From assembly GCA_051008895.1 (NCBI GenBank), contig JBPCXI010000284.1:1-11490 (forward strand): a stretch of 11,490 nt of DNA, read 5' to 3'. The position numbers and the translations under genes were made by a program. Below are positions 6,057 to 11,490 of the stretch, piece after piece. Under the pieces are notes generated by a model. It ran no database searches and was not told the DNA's origin. It saw nothing but the letters and a program-made list of their open reading frames with translations. Position 1 is the stretch's first letter, and each line of letters starts with the position of its first letter. This stretch comes from SMWD01 sp051008895. Lineage in GTDB: Bacteria > Pseudomonadota > Gammaproteobacteria > Steroidobacterales > GCA-2729495.

Positions 6057-7766
6057 ATGCGACTCAGCCAGTTACCACTAACAACTTTCAAGGAAACGCC
6101 GGCCGAAGCCGAGATCGTCAGCCATCAGCTGATGCTGCGTGCAAACCTGATCCGTCGCCTCGCTTCCGGCCTGTTCTCGTGGATGCCGCTCGGTCTGCGC
6201 GTGTTGCGCAAGGTCGAGGACGTCATCCGCGAAGAGATGGATGCGGCCGGCGCATTCGAATTACTGATGCCCGCGATTCAGCCGGCGGAACTGTGGCGTG
6301 AATCCGACCGCTGGGACCGCTACGGCAACCTGCTCCTGCGCATGCGCGACCGGCACGATCGCGAGTTCTGCTTCGGGCCCACGCACGAAGAAGTCATTAC
6401 GGACATCGCGCGCCGCGAGCTCAAAAGCTATCGCCAGCTGCCGGTCAACTTCTATCAGATTCAGACGAAGTTTCGCGATGAGATCCGGCCGCGGTTCGGT
6501 GTAATGCGCGCGCGCGAGTTCATCCTGAAAGATGCCTATTCTTTTCACCTGGATCAGGCATCGCTCGAAGACGGCTACCAGCGAATGGCCGATGCGTACA
6601 CGCGGATCTTCACCCGCCTCGGCCTGAAATTCAGACCGGTCGACGCCGATAGCGGCGAGATCGGCGGCTCGAAATCTCAGGAATTCCATGTGCTGGCCGA
6701 CTCGGGCGAGGATGCGATCGCATGGTGCGAGTCGGATCATTTCGCGGCCAACGTCGAACTTGCGCCGGCGTCGCCGCCGGAGACTCCGCGCGCGGCCGCG
6801 ACGCGTGCAATGGAGCGCGTCGCGACACCGGACATAAAGACGATCGACGAACTCTGCGGTTTCCTGTCGATCGGGCCCGAGCGCTGCCTGAAAACGCTGA
6901 TCGTCGATGGCGCGGACGGGGGCCTGGTCGCGCTCGGCATTCGCGGCGATCACGAACTGAACGCGGTCAAGGCGGCCCGCCTCGACGCGGTCGCGAGCCC
7001 GCTGACGCTCGCCGAACCGGCGCGCGTCCACGCGGCCGTCGATTGCCCGACCGGCTTCGTCGGCCCGGTCGGCCTCGACATTCCGCTGATCGTGGACCAT
7101 AGCGCCGCCACGCTCTCGGACTTCGCGTGCGGCGCCAACGAAGCCGACGCGCACCTGGTCGGCGTCAACTGGGATCGTGACCTGCCGGAACCGGCAACCG
7201 CCGATCTGCGCAACGTCGTCGACGGCGATCGCAGCCCGGGCGGTGGCACACTCGCAATCGTGCGCGGCGTCGAAGTCGGACACATTTTTCAGCTCGGCGA
7301 CAAATACAGCCGCGCGCTGAACGCGACCGTGCTCGACGGCGAAGGACAGGAAACCGCAATGCTGATGGGTTGCTACGGCATCGGCGTCACGCGCATCGTC
7401 GGCGCCGCGATCGAACAGAATCACGATGACGACGGCATCATCTGGCCGGAGCCGATGAGCCCGTTCGCGGCAACTCTACTCATCTTGAACCCGAAGAAAT
7501 CACCAGAAGTCACTGAAAAAGCAGATGAAATATATCGTCAGCTGCGCGACGCCGGCATCGACGTGTTGCTCGACGATCGCGACGCGCGGCCCGGCGTCAA
7601 GTTCGCGGACGCGGACCTGATCGGCATCCCGCACCGGCTCGTCCTCGGCGAACGCGGTCTGCGCGACGGGATTGTCGAGTATCGCAATCGCCGCAGCCGT
7701 GACGAGGATCGGATCCCGCTGGACCGAATCGTGCAAGACTTGCGGGATCGCATATCCGACCATTGA
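6057..7766 (+). CDS. proS: Prolyl-tRNA synthetase, bacterial type with editing domain
   Basis: A 569-residue class II aminoacyl-tRNA synthetase that charges tRNA-Pro with proline in the cytoplasm; the length is typical. Class II features include GPTHEE (107-112), motif 2 FRDEIRPRFG (139-148) and motif 3 GIGVTR (441-446). The YbaK-like editing domain that removes mischarged alanine is inserted at about 225-385 and keeps Lys279 in KTLIVDG, the same position as the editing lysine in Escherichia coli ProRS. The C-terminal anticodon-binding domain begins near 473 and contains DDRDARPGVKFADADLIGIP. The ATG at 6057 begins with the usual MRLSQ...KETPA opening. Around residues 479-495 the DNA is markedly AT-rich compared with the rest. 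The stop lies just before the lytic transglycosylase gene. Confidence 0.97.
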   Translation: MRLSQLPLTTFKETPAEAEIVSHQLMLRANLIRRLASGLFSWMPLGLRVLRKVEDVIREEMDAAGAFELLMPAIQPAELWRESDRWDRYGNLLLRMRDRHDREFCFGPTHEEVITDIARRELKSYRQLPVNFYQIQTKFRDEIRPRFGVMRAREFILKDAYSFHLDQASLEDGYQRMADAYTRIFTRLGLKFRPVDADSGEIGGSKSQEFHVLADSGEDAIAWCESDHFAANVELAPASPPETPRAAATRAMERVATPDIKTIDELCGFLSIGPERCLKTLIVDGADGGLVALGIRGDHELNAVKAARLDAVASPLTLAEPARVHAAVDCPTGFVGPVGLDIPLIVDHSAATLSDFACGANEADAHLVGVNWDRDLPEPATADLRNVVDGDRSPGGGTLAIVRGVEVGHIFQLGDKYSRALNATVLDGEGQETAMLMGCYGIGVTRIVGAAIEQNHDDDGIIWPEPMSPFAATLLILNPKKSPEVTEKADEIYRQLRDAGIDVLLDDRDARPGVKFADADLIGIPHRLVLGERGLRDGIVEYRNRRSRDEDRIPLDRIVQDLRDRISDH

Positions 7767-7771
7767 GACCG

Positions 7772-8350
7772 ATGGGAACAGCACGCGAATTTCCGGCCCT
7801 GATCGCGGCCGTCGCCACGCTGGCGGTGGCGCCGGCGATGTCCGCCAGCCAGGTTCCGGACCCGGCGCTGCGCGAGCGTCTGCGCGCGGCGATGACGGAG
7901 TCGACGAGCTTCCCGGACCGCTTCGATGCACAGGTCTGGCTGACGGACATGGCGCTGCGGCTCGGCAGGCAGGTGCGCGATCCGGATGAGAAAATCCTGA
8001 TTCTCAAGCAGGTGCACTGGGAGGCGAAACGCGTCGGTTTGCCGCCGGAAATGATCCTCGCCGTCATCGACATCGAAAGCGCGTTCGACGCGTACGCGGT
8101 ATCGGTCGCCGGTGCCCAGGGCCTGATGCAGGTCATGCCGTTCTGGCTCGATGAAATCGGCCGCCCCGGCGACCGACTCATCGACATCGAGACGAACCTG
8201 CGCATGGGCTGCACGATTCTGCGTTACTACTATGACATGGAGAAAGGGGACTGGATTCGGGCGCTCGGCCGCTACAACGGCAGCCTCGGCAGCCGCAAGT
8301 ATCCAGAGAAAGTCCTGAGCCGCCTGAGCTCGCGCTGGTATGAAGGCTAG
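7772..8350 (+). CDS. Small exported lytic transglycosylase (SLT domain)
   Basis: A 192-residue protein with a hydrophobic N-terminal segment (about 7-25) consistent with a Sec signal peptide, then one SLT domain. Lytic transglycosylases cleave the MurNAc-GlcNAc bond of peptidoglycan with formation of 1,6-anhydro-MurNAc, acting in the periplasm. The catalytic Glu is Glu102 in VIDIESAF, followed by the family block GAQGLMQVMPFW (114-125), then NLRMGCTILRYY and ALGRYNGS. No LysM or other wall-binding domain is present. The ATG at 7772 is 5 bp after the proS stop; a TTG at 7763 overlapping that stop would add three residues and is the alternative. With such spacing it is probably co-transcribed with proS. 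I cannot assign a named subfamily, though a small stand-alone SLT protein is the right description. Confidence 0.9.
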   Translation: MGTAREFPALIAAVATLAVAPAMSASQVPDPALRERLRAAMTESTSFPDRFDAQVWLTDMALRLGRQVRDPDEKILILKQVHWEAKRVGLPPEMILAVIDIESAFDAYAVSVAGAQGLMQVMPFWLDEIGRPGDRLIDIETNLRMGCTILRYYYDMEKGDWIRALGRYNGSLGSRKYPEKVLSRLSSRWYEG

Positions 8351-8392
8351 CCCCATCGGATTAGTCAGAGGGATTAGTCAGAGGGGTTAGCC
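8345..8392. terminator. 10-bp inverted repeat spanning both stop codons of a convergent pair
   Basis: GGCTAGCCCC at 8345-8354 pairs with GGGGTTAGCC at 8383-8392 (nine Watson-Crick pairs and one G-U) around a 28-nt loop. The TAG of the lytic transglycosylase gene lies in the left arm and the TAA of acyP in the right. There is no T tract on either side, so its role as a bidirectional terminator is inferred from position only. The loop contains the 13-bp tandem repeat. Confidence 0.4.
8358..8390. repeat. 13-bp tandem repeat, two full copies and a partial third
   Basis: GGATTAGTCAGAG occurs at 8358-8370 and exactly again at 8371-8383, followed by GGGTTAG at 8384-8390, which matches the first seven bases except one. 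The third partial copy contains the acyP stop codon. Read on the minus strand each full copy carries TGACTAA, giving stops in more than one frame. It looks like a slippage duplication at the gene ends. Confidence 0.85.
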
Positions 8393-8674
8393 GGTCGAAA
8401 AACCCTCGACGTCGCCGGCCGCCGCCGGGTCCTCATGCTGCGATTCCACGCCGGTCACATTTGCCCAGCGCGGGCCGGTTTGCAGCCACTCGGCCAGTGC
8501 CGCGACGTCCCGGGCCGGACCGATCGCGAGCACCTCGACCCGACCGTCGGGCAGGTTGACCGCGGCTCCGCGCAGGCCGAGCCGTTCGGCTTCGGCGGCG
8601 GTCGTACCGCGGAAGAAGACGCCCTGTACGCGCCCGGAAACGAAGAACCGCACGCAAGCCTCGTCGTTATTCAC
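8387..8674 (-). CDS. acyP: Acylphosphatase
   Basis: A 95-residue protein of standard acylphosphatase size. These small cytoplasmic enzymes hydrolyse carboxyl-phosphate bonds such as those in acetyl phosphate or carbamoyl phosphate. The signature SGRVQGVFFR (13-22) supplies the phosphate-binding Arg22, and AVNLPDGRVEV (38-48) the catalytic Asn40. The start is a GTG at 8674, which gives an N-terminus of the right length. The first 8 bp overlap the end of the DUF4398 lipoprotein gene, suggesting one transcript and possible translational coupling. Its TAA lies in an inverted repeat shared with the convergent lytic transglycosylase gene. The C-terminal GDVEGFSTG differs somewhat from the more usual ending but the fold residues are complete. 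Confidence 0.95.
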   Translation of the reverse strand: MNNDEACVRFFVSGRVQGVFFRGTTAAEAERLGLRGAAVNLPDGRVEVLAIGPARDVAALAEWLQTGPRWANVTGVESQHEDPAAAGDVEGFSTG

Positions 8675-9011
8675 TATCTTTGGCGGCGTCCTGCGCGTTC
8701 CGACTCAACAGCAGCGCTTCGAATGCGACCTCTTTCGCGCTGATCGCGCTCCTTTTCGCCTGCCAGTATGCCCCGGACGTACCGAGCTCAAGGTACTCCT
8801 CGGCGCCGTCGAGCAGCGCTGCGGCTCGCGCCAGGTCTTCGCGGGCATACTTGTCCGCGCCTGCTTCGCGCGCTGCGGCGATCGCCTGGCGCGCATCGCT
8901 CATTTCCTGCACCGGCGGAGCGGTCGCACAGCCGGTCACGGCGAGCATCAGCACGAGCGCCGCAAGCCGCCCGCGCATGACATTTGCAATCCGATTTCGA
9001 GGTCGAGTCAT
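8667..9011 (-). CDS. DUF4398-type outer-membrane lipoprotein
   Basis: A short lipoprotein of 114 residues if it starts at the ATG at 9011, or 103 from the ATG at 8978; both give a charged N-terminus, a hydrophobic stretch LAALVLMLAVTGC and a lipobox ending in Cys. The start at 9011 is slightly preferred for its more basic N-region, but neither has a good ribosome-binding site. After the Cys the chain is alanine-rich and helical, with DARQAIAAAREAGADKYA...LARAAALLDGAEEYL, the pattern of DUF4398 proteins found as cell-envelope lipoproteins in gammaproteobacteria. Its function is unknown. The frame stays open upstream to 9218, but those residues do not resemble a signal and the divergent promoter region lies there. 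It runs 8 bp into acyP. Some family members are followed by OmpA-type genes; none is present here. Confidence 0.85.
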   Translation of the reverse strand: MTRPRNRIANVMRGRLAALVLMLAVTGCATAPPVQEMSDARQAIAAAREAGADKYAREDLARAAALLDGAEEYLELGTSGAYWQAKRSAISAKEVAFEALLLSRNAQDAAKDSE

Positions 9012-9069
9012 ATTGGTCTTAAGAGCTGCCGACGCGCGCGGAAACCAATACCGGCGCGACATTCCAACT

Positions 9070-9098
9070 AGTGTGCGGCCCGCGCAAATGCGCGTCAA
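9070..9098 (-). promoter_or_regulatory. Possible promoter of the DUF4398-acyP pair with an embedded palindrome
   Basis: On the minus strand TTGACG (9098-9093), 17 bp, then CACACT (9075-9070), a weak -10. The spacer contains an inverted repeat, CGCGCA-AA-TGCGCG at 9081-9094, which could be an operator or just GC-rich sequence. The leader to the ATG at 9011 would be about 50 nt. Confidence 0.3.
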
Positions 9099-9169
9099 GA
9101 ACCACAATGCGTCGCTGTCGCGACGGTGCCGACCGACGCCAACACGCCACACGCGAGACCTGTTGTGGG

Positions 9170-9196
9170 TTGACTTCGTTTGATGCGCGCTACAAT
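9170..9196 (+). promoter_or_regulatory. Putative sigma-70 promoter for the arsC-wrbA-DUF2069 operon
   Basis: TTGACT (9170-9175) and TACAAT (9191-9196), each matching five of six consensus bases, but with a short 15-bp spacer. Transcription would begin near 9203, so the in-frame ATGs at 9180 and 9183 would not be in the message, supporting the TTG at 9231 as the start. A five-codon ORF (ATG at 9217, TGA at 9232-9234) overlaps that TTG. Confidence 0.5.
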
Positions 9197-9230
9197 AAAC
9201 AAAGTCACAGCACCGCATGGAATCTCATCG

Positions 9231-9584
9231 TTGAAAATCGACATCTACCATAACTCACGCTGCTCCAAGTCCCGGCAGACGCTGCAGTTGCTCCGCGACC
9301 GTGGTTTCGAGCCGCGCGTCGTCACCTATCTGGACACGCCCCCGGATGCTGCCGAACTGGCGGCCGTCGCCAGCAAGCTTGGCGTCGCTGCGATCGATAT
9401 CATGCGCACCGGCGAACCGCCGTACCGAAAGGCGCGCGACGACATCGACGCGATGAGCGAGGCCGAGCGATTCGAATGGCTCGCGGCTAACCCGATCGTC
9501 ATGCAAAGACCGATTGTCATCCACGGCGACCGGGCCCGCATCGGCCGGCCGCCGGAATCCGTGCTCGACATCCTGCCGCAATGA
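9231..9584 (+). CDS. arsC: ArsC-family (glutaredoxin-type) reductase
   Basis: A 117-residue thioredoxin-fold protein of the ArsC family, which includes glutathione/glutaredoxin-dependent arsenate reductases. The catalytic Cys11 is in IYHNSRCSKSRQTL (5-18), and the C-terminal arginine-bearing block MQRPIVIHGDRARIGRPPE is that of ArsC rather than Spx or YffB. The usual motif has Pro where this has Ser9. The nearest relatives by pattern are the chromosomal YfgD/ArsC proteins, for which arsenate may not be the main substrate; no arsR or arsB is near, so a role in arsenic resistance is not supported by context. A TTG start at 9231 gives the normal N-terminus; an upstream ATG at 9180 adds 17 unrelated residues and lies within the promoter. 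The stop overlaps the wrbA start by 4 bp (ATGA). Confidence 0.9.
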   Translation: MKIDIYHNSRCSKSRQTLQLLRDRGFEPRVVTYLDTPPDAAELAAVASKLGVAAIDIMRTGEPPYRKARDDIDAMSEAERFEWLAANPIVMQRPIVIHGDRARIGRPPESVLDILPQ

Positions 9585-10186
9585 GTGCCGACGACATAGA
9601 CGTTCTCGTCGTCTACTACTCCCGTCACGGATCAACCGCCGCGCTGGCGGCGCAGGTCGTGCGCGGCATCAACTCGGTCGCCGGCGCCGCGGCGCGACTG
9701 CGCACGGTGCCGCCGGTGTCCGCCGAGACCGCGGCGACGCGAGCGGAGATCCCGGATTCCGGTCCGCCGTATGCGACGAACGCGGACCTCAGCGATTGCG
9801 CGGGGCTGGTGCTGGGATCGCCGACACGATTTGGCAACATGGCGGCCTCGCTAAAGTATTTTCTGGACGGCACCGCGGACACCTGGCTGTCGGGTCAGCT
9901 CGCGGGCAAACCGGCGGGTGTATTCACGTCGACCAGCAGCCTGCACGGCGGCCAGGAGACGACACTGTTGTCGATGGCGCTGCCGCTGCTCCACCACGGC
10001 ATGTTCCTCGTCGGTGTGCCGTATACCGAACCGGCGGTCGGCACGACGCGCTCGGGCGGAACGCCGTACGGGGCGTCGCATATCGCGTGGACCCAGCAGG
10101 ATACGGCGCTGACCGACGATGAGATCGCCTGCGCGCGGACGCTCGGCAAACGCATCGCCGCGGCCGCGGTGCGCCTGGCCAAGTGA
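9581..10186 (+). CDS. wrbA: NAD(P)H:quinone oxidoreductase WrbA (flavodoxin fold)
   Basis: A 201-residue flavoprotein, the usual WrbA length. WrbA binds FMN and reduces quinones by two electrons with NAD(P)H in the cytoplasm, avoiding semiquinone radicals. Visible features are the phosphate loop YYSRHGSTAALA (12-23), GSPTRFGNMAASLKYFLD (79-96), the FMN-isoalloxazine loop TSTSSLHGGQETTLLSM (116-132), and GVPYTEP...GGTPYGASHI (145-168). The ATG overlaps the arsC stop (ATGA), and the gene end overlaps the next start (GTGA), so the three genes form one translationally coupled operon. Pairing of a redox-active ArsC-type protein with WrbA suggests a shared role in oxidative or electrophile stress; this is inference. 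Confidence 0.95.
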   Translation: MSADDIDVLVVYYSRHGSTAALAAQVVRGINSVAGAAARLRTVPPVSAETAATRAEIPDSGPPYATNADLSDCAGLVLGSPTRFGNMAASLKYFLDGTADTWLSGQLAGKPAGVFTSTSSLHGGQETTLLSMALPLLHHGMFLVGVPYTEPAVGTTRSGGTPYGASHIAWTQQDTALTDDEIACARTLGKRIAAAAVRLAK

Positions 10187-10521
10187 CCGGCGCGCCGGAT
10201 TCGCAGCACCCGTCACGCTGGATCGCGATCGCGGCGCTCGCGGCGATTATCGCGCTGCTGCTGTATCCGGCGCCGACGACCTGGTCGGTCGCTATCTCGC
10301 TGCCGCTGCTCGTGTTGATCGCTGCCGGCATTCGGCCTGCGCCCAAATGGGGCGGCTGGGTCGCCGCGCTGGTGATCCCGTATTTCGCCGGCGCGCTCGG
10401 CGAGGCAATTGCGAGCCCAGCGGGACGGACCGAAAACTGGTCAATCACCGTGCTGACGATCGTGACTTTCCTGGCCGCGTTCTATTTCGTCCGTCGCAGC
10501 GGGGCCAGTCTGCGGCGCTGA
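10183..10521 (+). CDS. DUF2069 inner-membrane protein
   Basis: A 112-residue protein with about four hydrophobic segments (roughly 13-28, 33-49, 57-75 and 84-104) and basic ends, fitting DUF2069, a small inner-membrane family of unknown function. The block WSVAISLPLLVLIAAGI and the pair Gly-x-x-x-Glu in GALGEAIASP are recognisable family features. The start is a GTG overlapping the wrbA stop (GTGA). DUF2069 genes following wrbA and facing hda are, as I recall, a recurrent order in gammaproteobacteria, so it probably works with or is co-regulated with WrbA. Its stop lies in an inverted repeat shared with hda. Confidence 0.88.
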   Translation: MTGAPDSQHPSRWIAIAALAAIIALLLYPAPTTWSVAISLPLLVLIAAGIRPAPKWGGWVAALVIPYFAGALGEAIASPAGRTENWSITVLTIVTFLAAFYFVRRSGASLRR

Positions 10522-10544
10522 CGCTCAACGTCGGACAGCGTCAG
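10518..10544. terminator. Perfect 8-bp inverted repeat between convergent DUF2069 and hda genes
   Basis: CTGACGCT at 10518-10525 and AGCGTCAG at 10537-10544 are exact reverse complements around an 11-nt loop. The TGA of the DUF2069 gene is in the left arm and the stop of hda in the right, so one hairpin could serve both transcripts. No T tract follows on either strand. Confidence 0.45.
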
Positions 10545-11239
10545 GTATCCTGGCGCCGCAACACGTCGCGCACGAACGGCACCGTCAGCCGCCGCTGCGC
10601 AACGAGCGCCTCGCGATCGAGACGATCGAGCAATGCGAACAGGCTCGCCGCGTCACGGTCGACCCGCGACAGCAGGTAATGCGCGGTCGCCGCATCGAGC
10701 TCCAGCCCGCGCCAGTTCGCGCGCAATTGCAACGCCTCGATACGATCGTCGTCCGCGAGCTCCCGCAATCGAAACGTCGCACCCGACGAGAAGCGCGAAA
10801 CCAGATCGCGCAGCCGGAAGCCCGCTGCCGAAGGCGCGCTGCCCGCAGCGACCGCGAGCCGTCCGCCACGCTGCAAAAGCCCCTCGAACAGCACGAACAA
10901 CGCGCGTTCCCAGTCGTCATCACCGGCGACCGCGTCGACATCGTCAATGCAAACGACTTCGCAGGTCTCGATGCCGGCAATGCCTGCGGGCTGCAGACCG
11001 TGATCCGGATGCAGCGGCAAGAACGCGACGCGAGCTCCGCTCGCCGCGGCCTCATTGACGCAGGCCTGCAGCAGGTGCGTGCGACCCGATCCGACTGCGC
11101 CCCAGAGCCAGACCAGACCACCGTCGGCCACACCGGCGAGTGTGCGCAGCGCGTGCACGCAGGTTGCGTTCGGACCCGCGACGAAGGTTTCGAACAAGGC
11201 GAAATCGGCCAGCCGGATTTCCAGGGGCAGTTGCTGCAT
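10541..11239 (-). CDS. hda: DnaA regulatory inactivator Hda
   Basis: A 232-residue AAA+ protein homologous to DnaA domain III. Hda, bound to the DNA-loaded beta clamp, stimulates ATP hydrolysis by DnaA and so prevents over-initiation (RIDA). The N-terminal QLPLEI (3-8) fits the clamp-binding pentapeptide. Walker A is GAVGSGRTH (47-55), with Arg in place of Lys as in E. coli Hda; Walker B is VVCIDD (95-100); the arginine finger is Arg149 in SRFSSG; the sensor 2 region follows in SRVDRDAASLFALLDRLD. There is no DNA-binding domain IV, which separates it from DnaA. It starts 20 bp after the stop of the phosphatidyltransferase gene and is probably read with it. No clear ribosome-binding site precedes the ATG. 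Confidence 0.95.
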   Translation of the reverse strand: MQQLPLEIRLADFALFETFVAGPNATCVHALRTLAGVADGGLVWLWGAVGSGRTHLLQACVNEAAASGARVAFLPLHPDHGLQPAGIAGIETCEVVCIDDVDAVAGDDDWERALFVLFEGLLQRGGRLAVAAGSAPSAAGFRLRDLVSRFSSGATFRLRELADDDRIEALQLRANWRGLELDAATAHYLLSRVDRDAASLFALLDRLDREALVAQRRLTVPFVRDVLRRQDT

Positions 11240-11259
11240 GGTCGGCGGCGCAGACGCAG

Positions 11260-11490
11260 TCAGACGCGGCGCTCGGCGACGGCCTTCGCACTCCAGCGCA
11301 GCACGTAGTCGAGACCGCTGACGACGCCGGTGAACAACACGCCGGCGCCGAAAATCAGGATCCCGCTGTCGAGCGGCCAGCCGAACGCCTGCTGCGAGAT
11401 GACCATGAGCATGTAGATGAGCTGGTACGCGGTATTGACCTTGCTGATCAGCGACGGCTCGCCGCTGACCTGGCCGATCAGCGCATTGTA
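11260..11490 (-). CDS. CDP-alcohol phosphatidyltransferase family protein, C-terminal part only
   Basis: The last 76 codons and TGA of a gene that enters from the right edge. My translation reads YNALIGQVSGEPSLISKVNT, then hydrophobic segments around YQLIYMLMVI and ILIFGAGVLFTGVVSGLDYV, ending WSAKAVAERRV. KVNTAYQ fits the K-x-x-T-x-x-Q element common near the C-terminus of PgsA-like and related CDP-alcohol phosphatidyltransferases, but the catalytic D-G-x2-A-R motif lies outside the window, so the substrate (glycerol phosphate, serine or other) is not known. It would be an inner-membrane phospholipid enzyme. hda follows after 20 bp on the same strand. Confidence 0.8.
   Translation of the reverse strand, partial: YNALIGQVSGEPSLISKVNTAYQLIYMLMVISQQAFGWPLDSGILIFGAGVLFTGVVSGLDYVLRWSAKAVAERRV

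Noticed and set aside
6261..7424. 387-codon open frame on the minus strand across proS
   Set aside because: It is antisense to a complete, motif-rich proS, its translation is full of Arg, Asp and Val with no recognisable domain, and such frames are expected opposite GC-rich genes.
9012..9218. N-terminal extension of the DUF4398 lipoprotein
   Set aside because: It would bury the lipoprotein signal sequence inside the chain and covers the divergent promoter region.
9231..9584. Arsenic-resistance operon
   Set aside because: No arsR, arsB or acr3 genes are nearby; the neighbours are wrbA and DUF2069.
10158..10169. Perfect palindrome CCGCGGCCGCGG near the end of wrbA
   Set aside because: It is in coding sequence made of GC-rich Ala codons and is easily explained by codon use.
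10541..11239. Arg in place of the Walker A Lys of Hda as a defect
   Set aside because: E. coli Hda also has Arg at this position, so it is normal for the family.
1..11490. CRISPR array, tRNA, rRNA, insertion sequence or prophage
   Set aside because: No regularly spaced repeats, no tRNA-like cloverleaf sequence noticed, and no transposase, integrase or phage protein in any frame.

Overview
The window is about 11.5 kb of GC-rich, gene-dense bacterial chromosome. It looks like a gammaproteobacterium outside the enterics. The run arsC-family gene, wrbA, DUF2069 membrane gene and convergent hda resembles, from memory, the arrangement in Pseudomonas and related lineages. The TgpA-like transglutaminase and family-4 uracil-DNA glycosylase fit that group, but no genus can be named. 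There are no insertion sequences, phage genes, CRISPR arrays, tRNA or rRNA genes; this is mostly core chromosome.

Layout. (1) 1-1995, plus strand: the 3' part of a TgpA/DUF3488 transglutaminase gene. (2) 1955-5907, minus strand: a tight cluster read as psd-like, pssA, family-4 UDG, rimI, UMF1-type MFS transporter. Its last gene overlaps the transglutaminase gene tail to tail by 41 bp. (3) 5908-6056: a divergent promoter region. (4) 6057-8350, plus: proS, then a small exported lytic transglycosylase. (5) 8387-9011, minus: a DUF4398 lipoprotein gene running into acyP. (6) 9012-9230: a second divergent promoter region. (7) 9231-10521, plus: arsC-family gene, wrbA and a DUF2069 membrane gene, overlapping by 4 bp at each joint. 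(8) 10541-11490, minus: hda, preceded by the 3' end of a CDP-alcohol phosphatidyltransferase gene that runs off the window.

How the genes relate. The psd-pssA pair points to phosphatidylethanolamine synthesis: PssA makes phosphatidylserine and a decarboxylase would convert it. The decarboxylase homologue here, however, has Ala-Pro where the family has the Gly-Ser that self-cleaves to form the pyruvoyl cofactor, and Tyr where the family has a conserved His. It is therefore unlikely to be a normal decarboxylase, and this is the most unusual thing in the window. Downstream of pssA the same transcript probably carries DNA repair (UDG), N-terminal acetylation of ribosomal protein bS18 (RimI) and a transporter. 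At the right end a replication regulator (Hda) lies 20 bp after a phospholipid-synthase-like gene.

Structure outside genes. Each of the three convergent junctions carries a GC-rich hairpin in or beside the stop codons, none with a T tract. A 13-bp tandem repeat lies between the lytic transglycosylase and acyP genes. Four sigma-70-like promoters can be proposed, two in each divergent region. I did not recognise a wholly new multi-gene system.
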